Made by a program: the position numbers and the translations under genes
Assembly: GCA_015501605.1 (NCBI GenBank)
Contig: JADNRZ010000015.1
Span: forward strand, 372,001-436,000
Direction: 5' to 3'
DNA length: 64,000 nt
Source of the DNA: Panaeolus papilionaceus
Lineage: Eukaryota > Basidiomycota > Agaricomycetes > Agaricales
In this document: piece by piece, positions 11,662 through 21,483 of the stretch
Numbering within the stretch: position 1 is the stretch's first letter
How the letters are laid out: every line of letters starts with the position of its first letter
The notes under the pieces: generated by a model
What the model saw: the letters and a program-made list of their open reading frames with translations, nothing else
Told to the model about the DNA's origin: nothing
Database searches by the model: none

Positions 11662-13667
11662 TTACTGCCATGTTCGAGCAAAATAAAGCGCCCTAAACTG
11701 ATCTGGTTCAAAATCATGCTCAGATCCAGAAGTAAACAGATCCGAGTCAGTTGCCGAGCCCAAGTGTGAGTTATCACCACCATTACTCCCAACACCAGAC
11801 AGTGTCAGTCTAATATCAATGAACACGTTCTCTTGTCGACAAAGGTTCTGCAGACTCCTCACACCCCGCTTCACAACGTCCAAACCATCCTTCTCTTCTA
11901 AGTCACCCAGAATCCAGGCTGGCAAGTCGAAATAGATGTTCATTGACGTCCTTTCAGAGGACTCAATATCCATAACACCAGTGGATTCGGATGAGCGCGT
12001 CGTACCCCACATCTTCGAGAGCTGTCCCCGCCTAATACCCAAGAGTGCTTCATTGAAAGCAGACACATCGGATTCAGTGTCACACCAGCAATACTCGTCT
12101 TGAGAGAAATGTAAATCAATACGAGAAAGATCTGGCAACGCAGTGGGATTCTCCTGCAAAAATGCAGTCAACTCGAGCAGGAGATGCGATGTGAGGGAAT
12201 AAGAAAGGGTGGTGATGGTCGGGACTGCCAAAAGAAGGGAGAAAAATCCTGAACAAGTTTTCGGGGAAAATTGAACGTCGTCATAATTTTGGTGGATGTA
12301 GAGTTCTTTGAGAGTTGGGAAAGCTCCTAGCAGACAATCTGGTGATTGAGATTGAGGCAGCTGGTCAGGAGTTCCAGCACGAGATCCCTCGCAGCGAATG
12401 TCCAGTGTCTTCAACTTGGGGAAACTGGTCCGGTAAAATATTGAGCTCGGAGAAGGGCTATACAGCGGTACTCCGCAAATTTGTAAATATAAATGTTCCA
12501 GATGATTGTGAATCAGCTCTGGGTTGGCCATGGGTAGTGGAACGGTGCCGACAGCAGGGTCATCAACGAGCACGCAGAATCGTGCAGCTCTGAGACGAGA
12601 ACAGGCCCGTAGGACCCATTCCCACTCTGCTTTGTGGTTGAACACATCAGTAAGATGTAATGTGGTCAAGCGGGACCATGGTGTGAGAGTGAGGGTCGTA
12701 TTTTGGGCCGTTGCGATATTAGCGAATCCTAAGTGACAGTCGCTAAGCCAAAGATGCTGGAGATCTGGCATGCAAGACATCATCGATGTCACAGTTTGCC
12801 AGGCAACGCCTTGAGGATGGCTGTCTTTGATAACCAGGATTTCAAGTTCCTTCAGGGACTTCATCCTGTCCGGAGCACAGCTCGAAAGCTGTTTCATCGA
12901 CACGTAAGGTGACAAGAGTTCGAGACATAGGCGTTCAACGCGGTCACCATGCGACCATTCCCAGAATATCCACTTCAGTATCGATAAAAAATGCGAATCG
13001 CGCACACCGTCATCCTGCGTGAGGGTGATGCGCAGACCTCCACCTGATGCGGAGAGCTCCGCGAAATGGTCGAGCTGTCTTCGTACTGCTCCCTCTTTCT
13101 TGGACCAGCGCTTGCAATCGATTCGAATGTCTCTCCAGAGCTCTGAATAGCTCAAGGCACATCGTCTCCATACAGCGGATACCTTCGTCAGGACGGAGGG
13201 CAGATGTGTATATAGGTTTTGGTTTGTGATGTCGGACTTGGCGCAGTGACCAACAATATGGTAAATAACATCCTCTGGAAGTCGGCGAAAAGGAGAGTTT
13301 ATGACCTTGCAAACGAAAGCCTTCTTTTCAAGGTGTTCATGTGTGGTATGGAGTTTAAGCAGCTCCTGCTGAAGTAGTTGTATTTGCCGTGTGACTTCTG
13401 TTTTCCTTTGGGCGTTTTTCAAGATGTTTTGGGAGATATCTCCTTCGAAGCTGGTAAAAGTTACGAGACCCACGTCAGTCGGCGAGTCATTGTTAGCAAG
13501 TAACTTGATCAACGACGTTGGGAGGTCGATGGTACATTTCTGTGGGATACTTCATCCGTCAGGCATCAAAGAGCATAAGAAGGTCGTTCAGTACTCACGG
13601 ATTGCTTTAGATTAGTAGGCCAGGGAACCCTTTCATGGTTGCGATGACCAGGTCCGAAATTTGGCAT
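11662..13667 (-). CDS. F-box protein, paralogue A
   Basis: Two exons, 13667-13599 and 13539-11662, join in frame (648 residues). The short first exon encodes MPNFGPGHRNHERVPWPTNL, closely matched by the neighbour gene at 14381-16335. Next come a short coiled coil (TRQIQLLQQELLKLH), then the F-box segment FRRLPEDVIYHIVGHC and an SxxWRRCAL motif, then a long leucine-rich region. This is the standard layout of large mushroom F-box families, predicted to recruit targets to SCF ubiquitin ligases. A TATA-like element lies about 85 bases upstream of the start. No frame break was seen. It is a tandem paralogue of the next gene, with a decayed copy in between. Confidence 0.75.
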
Positions 13668-13750
13668 AAAGGAAGACTAGAAGATAGAAGTTGAGTCTTG
13701 CTCAACTAGTGTGCTATGGTCAAGAGTGGGAACCGTCAATGACTCAGTGA

Positions 13751-13758
13751 TATATATA
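13751..13758 (-). promoter_or_regulatory. TATA-like element of F-box paralogue A
   Basis: TATATATA about 85 bases upstream of the ATG at 13667, read on the minus strand. Position and sequence fit a core promoter. This is an inference without transcript data. Confidence 0.4.
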
Positions 13759-13899
13759 GGCCCCTATCCAACCGTTTTGATGATTGTCCAAATTCGGTCA
13801 TTGGACCCTCACACAAGCGCCTCCATTGCTGTATCTTGAATGAGACCTTTAGATGCCCTAGCAGTTGAATGCCTTTAGCGTTCGTCAGGGAACGAGGTC

Positions 13900-14055
13900 T
13901 TCAAGACTCTTTGCACTCTGCTTACAACGCCGACTCGTCTCATGAAAAAAATGGAAGATGATGTTGGCAAGACCGGGCAGTGCATCAGGGTTTTCCTGTA
14001 GAAACGATACGAACTCTTGCAGTAGAGACGATGTCACATAAGGAATAAGATATGT
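13900..14055 (-). pseudogene. Relic of an F-box paralogue (C-terminal piece)
   Basis: The minus strand encodes SSLLQEFVSFLQENPDALPG followed by LANIIFHFFHE. This matches SHLLLELTAFLQENPTALPD plus LSRIDLHFSQDE of the F-box gene at 11662-13667. The match is one short segment; what lies around it (a possible 14193-13885 frame) does not match the rest of the family and has no F-box. It is best read as the remnant of a third tandem copy between the two intact ones. Confidence 0.6.
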
Positions 14056-14380
14056 AGGTTGGTGATCGTCAGGACGGCCAGAATCTGCCCGTTTTAGGTT
14101 ATGGGACCCTAATAGTGGAGACTCCTCAGTTACAAGCCTTCTTCTCGAGCCATTCAAATTAATGATACTTACACGGAGAATTTTTTTTTTCAAAGATAGT
14201 GAAAATATGTATTTGTGTGTATACTGGGTATTAGACTACATCCTTGATACACAGTAGTACCTATTACCCTATAGTTCTCTTGAAAGAATGATGCGCAACG
14301 AGAAGACGAGTTCTCGATTGTCGATGCACATCGACAATCGAACCGTTGGAGAGGAGCAGCCTAGGTCATAGATATATATT

Positions 14381-16335
14381 TCATCGCGTAAAGTAAAGGT
14401 CCCTGAATAGTTGCGACCCGCTCATACCATCAAACTCGTCTGGCTCGTTGTCTGCCAACTCCACGTTGATATTAAGTCCTTCTTCTCGGCAGCTTTCTTG
14501 TAGATTTTCTACAAATTCGTTCACATCAGCCATGGTCATACTCGACATGATGTCCTTCATGTCTCCTAGCCAGGCAAAGCAGATGTTGAGAGAAGTTTCC
14601 TTTGCCACCTTGGTTCCATCATGCGATGCAAAAGCCGTTGTTTCACCTAGAGTTGAGAGCTGCCAACGCCGAATGGCCATGAGTGCCCTGCTCAGTGCAC
14701 CCTCGGAATCTTTGGCAACCCAGCAACAGCCGTGCACTGGAAATTTGATAGAGAGACGGGCAAGCCGTGAAAATGGGGAGCAGTTATCCTGTAAGAAGGA
14801 TTGGAACCCCAGCAGTAGATTTGGGTCCAAAACGTGCGAAAGCTTGGTGATTGTTGGTACAGCAAGGAACAATGGATCAAGACTTGCCCAGGATGCGGGA
14901 ACACTCGGCCATGGTGGGGGGATATACAGCTCCTCAAGTACGGGGAAAACGCCCTTGAGGCATCCAGGGAACCGATATACAATATTGTCCAAAACGTTGT
15001 CACCATCGTTGTCGAAGTACATGTGCAACGCCGTAAGCTTCGGAAATTTGGTCCCAACGAAAATCATAGAGCATGGTGCTTCTTCAATTGATGCTTCTTC
15101 AATCCCAAGGCCCATTGAGTCTTCAACTAGTAAGAAGAGCCATTCCAGATGATGATGGATTAATTTTGCTCCAACTGCGGTGGAACGGGTCGTGTTTGGA
15201 GTGGTGTCATGTGTAACCACGCGGAGCCTTGCTGCCTTGAGCGAGGAACAGGCCCTCAAAACCGAGTGAAGCTCCGCTACGTCTTGAAATGCGTTATTTA
15301 AATATAGAATTGTTAACTGTGCCCAAGACGCGAGGATGGCGGACGACAGTCTAGTAATATCCTGGAACCGAAACATTTCATGATATGAAAGCCAGAGGTG
15401 TTGTAAATGCGGGAAAGGGTTGAGCATCGACGTAAGTGCCTGCCAGTTGACAATGGGTTCGGGTTCGAAGTCGTCCCAGTCAAAAAACCGCGTTTCCAGC
15501 GACTCAAACTTGAAGCGTCCCACTAATGAAAACTCGCGAAGCACCCTCACCATCATCATGGGCCCAACAGGCTGCAAAATCATGCCCTCTAGGCTATTGG
15601 ACTTCGGCCAATGATGTAAAATCCATTTTAGCACTGCCTGAAAATGCTCCGCAGATGATTCATATCTGGCAAAAAGACCAAGGTTCAGACCCCTTGGTGA
15701 TGAACGCTCGCTGAAGAGGTTGATACGCCTGCGGACCTCACGTGGCTGCCTATTCCACTCCCCACAGTCAAGATGCATCTGTCTCCAGAGTGCTGATCTT
15801 CCTAATGTAGACGTTCGCCATATGGACGACACTTGGGATAAAATAGTCGGGATATGATGATGCGGGGCCGAGGTGTGGAAATCTGCTGGTTGTAGCCGTA
15901 CACAATGGGGAATGATGTTGTAAATTATATCGTTGGGAAGACGTCGAAAAGGAGATGTGATGATCTTACAGACAAAAGTCTGCTTCTCAAAACGTTCCCT
16001 GTCCAAGTTCAGCTCAGACAATTCATCCTGGAGCATTCTGATTTGTCGTGTCACTTCGACCCTTCTTTTGGCATTGTTGAAGAGGTTTTGAGAAATCATT
16101 TCTTCGAAATCTGCAACAAACGACGCTCCTTCTGAGGATAAAGGGTTGTTGTGACCCAGTAGGTCGATGAACGACGATGGAAGGTCGATGCAAGTTTCCT
16201 GCTGGATAACGTTTCCGTGATTCAGAAAAAACGAACTTAAAGTCAAAGGACGAAGTCTGTACTTACCGACTGCCTAAAATGATCAGGCCAAGGAACCCTG
16301 TGATAAACGGGGTGATCTACTCCCAGTTGCGGCAT
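14381..16335 (-). CDS. F-box protein, paralogue B
   Basis: Two exons, 16335-16267 and 16198-14381, join in frame (628 residues). The first exon encodes MPQLGVDHPVYHRVPWPDHF, equivalent to that of paralogue A, and the intron sits at the same point. A coiled coil (TRQIRMLQDELSELNL) leads into the F-box segment FRRLPNDIIYNIIPHC and then WRTSTLGRSALWRQM, followed by a leucine-rich region. The protein ends at LYFTR, near the LYFARTWQ end of paralogue A. The predicted role is an SCF substrate adaptor; the target is unknown. Shared intron position and ends show that the two genes arose by tandem duplication. Confidence 0.75.
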
Positions 16336-16682
16336 TTTAAGAGAGCTGTATTTTGAACTCGTCCAACACTGTGGAACCTGAAGAAAGCCTTGAAAGCGTT
16401 GTGGCTCCAATAAATTTGATGTTGATGGGATTGTCGCACGGGGCTAAATTCAGGGACGCGACTGATAACCAGAGCGAAGGTATGTTGGCTTGTTGAACAT
16501 TCCTAAGATCTCGAAGCGGCATACTGAAACCCTCGTCAAAATACGACAGTTTCGAAATAGAAATAAGTCTACCATATTCAATCCTCAAAGGGTGCAACTA
16601 GTACGTATTACACCGTCACTTTACACGCGTGTCTTACACAAAAATTCGATGTGGCATGCGCAAGGCGATTCGTTCTTCTTCT
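16336..16682. other. Intergenic stretch
   Basis: About 350 bases between the start of F-box paralogue B and the stop of the next minus-strand gene. I see no supported gene here. Confidence 0.4.
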
Positions 16683-17501
16683 CTACAAGCCACTCCGAGA
16701 GAGCAACGAAAGTAGGGTAGTAACAACCGAAAGTGCAATTCCAATGTTGCTACCACTAATACGAGAAGATTTAGCAGTGTTATTGCTTGGGAGGTTCGTA
16801 TCGGTCGGTCTAGGCGTTGAAGAAGGTGTAGTTTGCGTCGCGGTAGGTTGAGTAGAAGGACTTGAAGTAGTAGAGTTGGGAGATGATGACGAAACTCTTG
16901 AGCTCGGTGATGCAGAGGAGGAAGTGGATGTTGAACGAGTGGCACTCATTGACGAGCGAGGGTCGTTGTCTGGGACTATGTCGATCCCCGGCCTGTTGAT
17001 ATCCTGGCCGGGAAGGGTGACTTGGGCTTTGGAAACATCAATCAAGAAACCGCGCGCATCACAAATTGAGATGAGATCTAGGACCCGCATGATTCAACTT
17101 AAATAATGCGCCCAAGTGAACAATGTAGAAGCCGTACCATCGATGACTTTCTGACGTTGGGCGTTGTCCGCGTGCTGCCCAGTCTTCGTGAACGCGTCGT
17201 CGTCAAAGCATTGGAAGCAGTCTACAAATTGTAACATATCTGTCCTTGGGCAACAGAATTCAGGAATAGCATCGCAATCCTGGTATGGAGAGAAAATGTG
17301 TCAGCTAACCGCTCTGGGGTGATATAAAATGGGAGTACGAACCTCCGGAGAAAATATAACGCCATTCACAGGTGAACAGGTGCGCTCACAGCTAGGCGGG
17401 ATTACATTAACTTGACGCGCCGTCAACTCGTTGGTGCTTGAAAGCGTTATTGATGAAAATAAGAAGACACCAAAAGCGTAAAACCCAATTTCTGAGACCA
17501 T
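16683..17501 (-). CDS. Secreted cysteine-rich, Ser/Thr-rich, probably GPI-anchored protein (copy A)
   Basis: Three exons, 17501-17343, 17279-17138 and 17077-16683, sum to an exact frame of 231 residues. The N-terminus (FYAFGVFLFSSITLSSTNE) is a signal peptide. The mature part has an ordered set of cysteines: CERTC, DCDAIPEFCC, then DCFQCF and ISICDARG. It ends in the motif AQVTLPGQD. A long Ser/Thr/Pro-rich stalk follows, then a hydrophobic C-terminal tail (NIGIALSVVTTLLSLL) typical of a GPI-attachment signal. It probably sits at the cell wall or plasma membrane. The fold is not one I can name; it recalls the general style of small fungal cysteine-rich surface proteins. The neighbour at 18061-18875 is a paralogue with the same two introns. 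Confidence 0.7.
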
Positions 17502-18060
17502 TTCAAGGTTTGTAGGCTGAATGTGTACCAGTGAGCGTAAGGAAGAAAGCAGAGATGATTGATGTCGCCATGAACATCACTGTTTCGAAAAATGGGTCAG
17601 GATAGCCCCTTGAGAGTCCACAACCAGATTGTGTCCCACGCTTCTGATGAGCGATGCAGTATCCCCACCGTGAATTTTTTGATCAGTGCTTTAACTCATA
17701 AGTGATTCGACTCTTCCGTCAGGCGATGTTGAAAAAAGGCCGTAATCCAAGAGTACATTCTGGGCCAACCTTTCAGATAATTGGTTTGAATGCGGAGAAC
17801 AGCGAGTACCCACGAATGTATTGAGACATGTCAGACTGGATGCTTCGAATTATATATATGTATGTATGTATACAAACCATTCAACTAAGAATTATCGCGG
17901 ATCGCTAATATTAGTACATGAGAATAAATAGCTTCTGGAAAATGAGCGCTAAAGTTAAGAAGCCTGTCAAGAACTTTCCGAACGATTGTCGTGCCATTTA
18001 AATCGACCAACTCTTCGAATGAGATTGCTTCGATGTATGTGCATGCCTATGCGTGGAAGC
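17502..18060. other. Intergenic stretch between two paralogues
   Basis: About 560 bases with a short TATG/TATA-rich tract near 17853-17872. It presumably holds the promoter of copy A and the 3' end of copy B. I see no ORF worth calling. Confidence 0.4.
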
Positions 18061-18875
18061 TTAGCACCATGCCAGTGATTGCTGAGATGTTATAAAGAAA
18101 ATCATACGAAAGTCACCAATCAATCGAGGAGCAGCTCCCGTATTGGTATTAGATTGGGTGGGGTTTGGGGTTGTCGCAGGTGTAGAAGTAGGAGAGGGGG
18201 AAGAAAAACTGACCGACAGTATAGAGGTCGTATGATTTACCATTATTGGTGGATAGGAGGAGATGGAAATTGTATGTATAGGACTATATGTGGTGATATA
18301 GTAACTAGTTTGCGAAGGCACCAGGGAAGTGGGGGGCATGTAGTGAAGGCTCGAGGAGCTTGTTGTACTAGTAATACCAGCAACGTGCACGGCAGGGCGG
18401 TGAGAATCCTGACCTGGAAGGGTGATTTGTGCCATGTTTAAGTCTAATTTGAGCCCCCGGGCCTCGCAGGAGTTTATTAAAGCTATAATAATATTTTTGT
18501 GATCAATTTGTTGCGAAAAGAGGTGTGGACGAACCATCGACGATTCCCTGATTTCGGCTGTTGTCGAGGTGCTTCCCAGTCAAAGCCATTGCGTCGTTGT
18601 CGAAGCAGCGGTAGCAGCTGACGAGCTGTATCATACTATCTGACGGACAGCATAGCTCTGGAACCAAATCGCAATCCCGCTTAAACGTCAATATCCACAC
18701 AAAATATGGTGTTTTCGTCTTGTATTACCTGAGGAGTGAATAAGATCCCCGTGACTGACGCGCAGGCGAAGATACAGCTGCTAGGAATATTCAAGGCTTG
18801 TCTGAAGGTCAGTGTTGATGACCCTGCTTGTGCAAGAACACAGACGCTCAGAACTAGGAGAATGGCTAGTGACAT
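18061..18875 (-). CDS. Secreted cysteine-rich, Ser/Thr-rich protein (copy B)
   Basis: Three exons, 18875-18729, 18679-18535 and 18482-18061, sum to 237 residues in frame. The signal peptide is MSLAILLVLSVCVLAQAG. Cysteines match copy A one for one: CIFAC, DCDLVPELCC, SCYRCFDNDA, NSCEARG, and the motif AQITLPGQD. A Ser/Thr/Pro-rich stalk follows. The C-terminus (MIFFITSQQSLAWC) is only weakly hydrophobic, so the GPI signal seen in copy A may be lost here or the last splice may differ. An upstream TTG start is possible but the ATG at 18875 gives a proper signal peptide. Function is unknown, and a surface role is inferred. Confidence 0.65.
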
Positions 18876-19412
18876 GCAAAGACAGGAGTGGGTACACAAA
18901 ATGATGAAATTCTACCCAAGCACGTCAGTTAAATACCTGCGGCTTTAGAGGTTGTACAAGGTAGCGGTTACATCTCAGTTTCTGGTCCGGGAAAGATCAA
19001 GAAGCAGAACATGATGCATCTTGTAACATTTGATCCATGATCATTCAATAGACATGGTGTCGGAGGAAATGATCCGTTCATCGTTTCGGAGTCCAATAAA
19101 TCGAATACATACGACGGGGAAAAACGGCGCTCGAGGACACATACGAATTTGAAATAAAACTAGTACCCCACCAAGCTGTAACTTCTTGTTGAAGTCTTTG
19201 ACGAGTTATCTCAAGATGCAGAAGAGGTCAGAATTGTGAACAAGGTTTGAAAAGCCCCTAAGCGCTCCATCAATTAACCACGTGACAACATGTTTGTCGT
19301 ACGACCGCGACTTTTCTCATTCGATTCTCTGAATTTCTTTTAAAGCTGGCAACATTCCATAAACTTTGGTTTCCAGTTCTTCCCTCCTCACCATCACGCC
19401 CGACGGTTTCTA
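18876..19412. other. Divergent intergenic region (probable promoters)
   Basis: About 540 bases between the minus-strand secreted protein and the plus-strand ERG2 gene, so it should hold two divergent promoters. A CT-rich stretch runs up to the ERG2 ATG (about 19370-19400), common before fungal starts. Confidence 0.45.
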
Positions 19413-20242
19413 ATGGCATCCTCAAAAGCATCACAAAAACCGAAAAAAGTGGAAGAAGCCAAATGCGGAGGCGTGGCAGGCTGCTTTAAAAAATGGGCGA
19501 CGCGTCTCGTAGTTCTTACTATTCTCTACTTTACATTCTCATGGCTGGATAGCATCAAGGTATGTTTTAAAGTTTTGAATCTTGCTTCAGAATATTAACA
19601 TTATTCTCAGGGTCGTTGGTATGTCTTTGACCCAGCGCACCTTCATGACTTGTCGAGAGCGGCTATTGCGGCGAATGGAGACGACACTGCTGGAATGATC
19701 AAATTTATTGTCGCCAACCTCACCGAAACGTACCCTTCAAATCAAATCCGTATTAACACTCACGAGGAATGGGTCTTCAACAACGCTGGTGGTGCTATGG
19801 GTTCTATGTATATTATTCATGCCAGCATCACAGAGTACCTCATCATCTTCGGCACTCCTCTTGGAACAGAAGGACACAGTGGACTTCACCCTGCGGATGA
19901 CTACTTCCACATCTTGACTGGTGAACAATGGGCATTCCAACCTGGCGCTCTCACTATGGAACGCTACGTACCTGGAGACGTTCACCTCATGCGAAGGGGC
20001 ATCGTCAAACAATATAAGATGCACAAGGGATGCTGGGCTCTTGAATACGCTCGTGGTAAGTCTTGGCCTCATTGGTTTTCCTCCAAGATACTCACCAAAT
20101 CTGTCCAGGATGGATCCCCCTTATGCTTCCTTTCGGATTCGCCGATACCATTAGCTCAACGCTCGATCTTCCAACCTTCTACAACACTGCACGAATTACT
20201 GCTAAGGAGATGTTGGGAAATCTTCTCATTGGCAAAATTTAA
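19413..20242 (+). CDS. ERG2: C-8 sterol isomerase ERG2, copy 1
   Basis: Three exons, 19413-19559, 19611-20055 and 20109-20242, give exactly 241 residues. ERG2 moves the double bond from delta8 to delta7 in ergosterol synthesis (fecosterol to episterol) in the endoplasmic reticulum. It belongs to the ERG2/sigma-1 receptor family. A single N-terminal membrane segment ([19 protein letters not shown]) is followed by the cupin-like catalytic body. The body has [48 protein letters not shown] and a C-terminus ending in [19 protein letters not shown]. Length and motifs are complete. A second copy at 29556-30392 has introns at the same two positions. Confidence 0.97.
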
Positions 20243-21367
20243 TATTGCACGATTTTATAATTATACCTATTTAGACGATGCTTAATGATTTAATGTTTCC
20301 ATGCGTTCAAGTCTATCCGATCCCGAACCTCTCAGTCCTCGTGATCCCCCTTTCGGTTGTTGAACGTCAAGAATTTAAGCCCCCGGCTCAGTCTGGATTT
20401 GCAATTACCGTTGTCTTGGCTATTTCAGAACTGTTTCCGCACGGACGAAAATCTCACGCGTGGCTGTAGCGTCTCTTTGCTGCGGGCGGCTAAATTTAGA
20501 CTTTGAGAAAGTAAGTCCTCGATGACTTTCCCGTGGTAGTGTCTAAATATGCCAACTTGGGTTGGTGTTTTTGCTTCTAGAACAACCAGCCGCGGAAGCA
20601 AAAAGCTTCGCGTACCTGGATGCTTGCTGGCCAACCTGCTTCTTGAAGTGGGGTAAAGGTATACCATTCAGTCAGCCTTTGCCTCGAACATCAACATTTT
20701 CTCTAGAATTCTACAAGGTGAGATTTTTGGATTCTCCAAACACCGCCTGTTGACGCATTTCTTGGATACTTGGGGAGTTTTGTGCTCCTTGCGTTCATTT
20801 AAAACAATGAATCGAGCTTGGCGCTTAGACTCGAGTGCCTAAAAATATACCATCGCGGTTTTCCATGAGAATAATTGTTCTCGATTTCCTCCTAATGGTT
20901 TATTGCTCACAATCCGCAGCTGCGCAGCTGGCTTGGTGTTCAAATAATAGAATTTCTGCACCCATGTTTCGAGGAAAGCCCCAGGTATGACATAAACGTG
21001 TTCCTTCCGATGCATTCTAACAACCTTGTAAAATAAGCAGGTTGGTTATTCAAGGAGGAAGAACTGGATCAAACGACTGAAGCATAGAAGCTGGTCAATA
21101 TATCGACAATGCGTTGCGATGATGTTGAGTGGAGTTGCGACAAGGTGTGGAAGGCGACTGCGGAATTTTACATGGAGAGCACACCACTCTCCTTTATTCT
21201 TTCATGTTCTCGTCGACTCCATCTTGGCATGCTATTTCCAACCCGAATTTTCTCGATGCCAGCGGGATGACTTGGGGCCTCTCTACAGCCTGATGCCAAG
21301 GCTAGAAAGCTTGGGCAATACGCCACCCCCGGCGTCTAATAATAGTCTTTGAGCATTTCCGAAATCC
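20243..21367. other. Intergenic stretch between ERG2 copy 1 and the repeat gene
   Basis: About 1.1 kb. Only short open frames in several phases occur (for example 20278-20469 and 21119-21352), with no domain, conserved motif or plausible splice chain. I do not call a gene. The right end should hold the promoter of the repeat-protein gene. Confidence 0.4.
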
Positions 21368-21374
21368 TATAAAG
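21368..21374 (+). promoter_or_regulatory. TATA box of the repeat-protein gene
   Basis: TATAAAG lies about 115 bases before the ATG at 21484 and is followed by a pyrimidine-rich leader. This is a textbook core promoter for a strongly expressed fungal gene. Confidence 0.55.
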
Positions 21375-21483
21375 TGAGTATTCCTCTCTCCTGTTCTCTT
21401 CAGTCTTCGACTCGGTCTCAGAAAACACACACTTCAACAAACGCTTTTTTAACCACAACTCTTCCAACCTCTCATATTTCATC

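Noticed and set aside
20278..21352. Short open frames between ERG2 copy 1 and the repeat gene
   Set aside because: No splice chain or domain links them.
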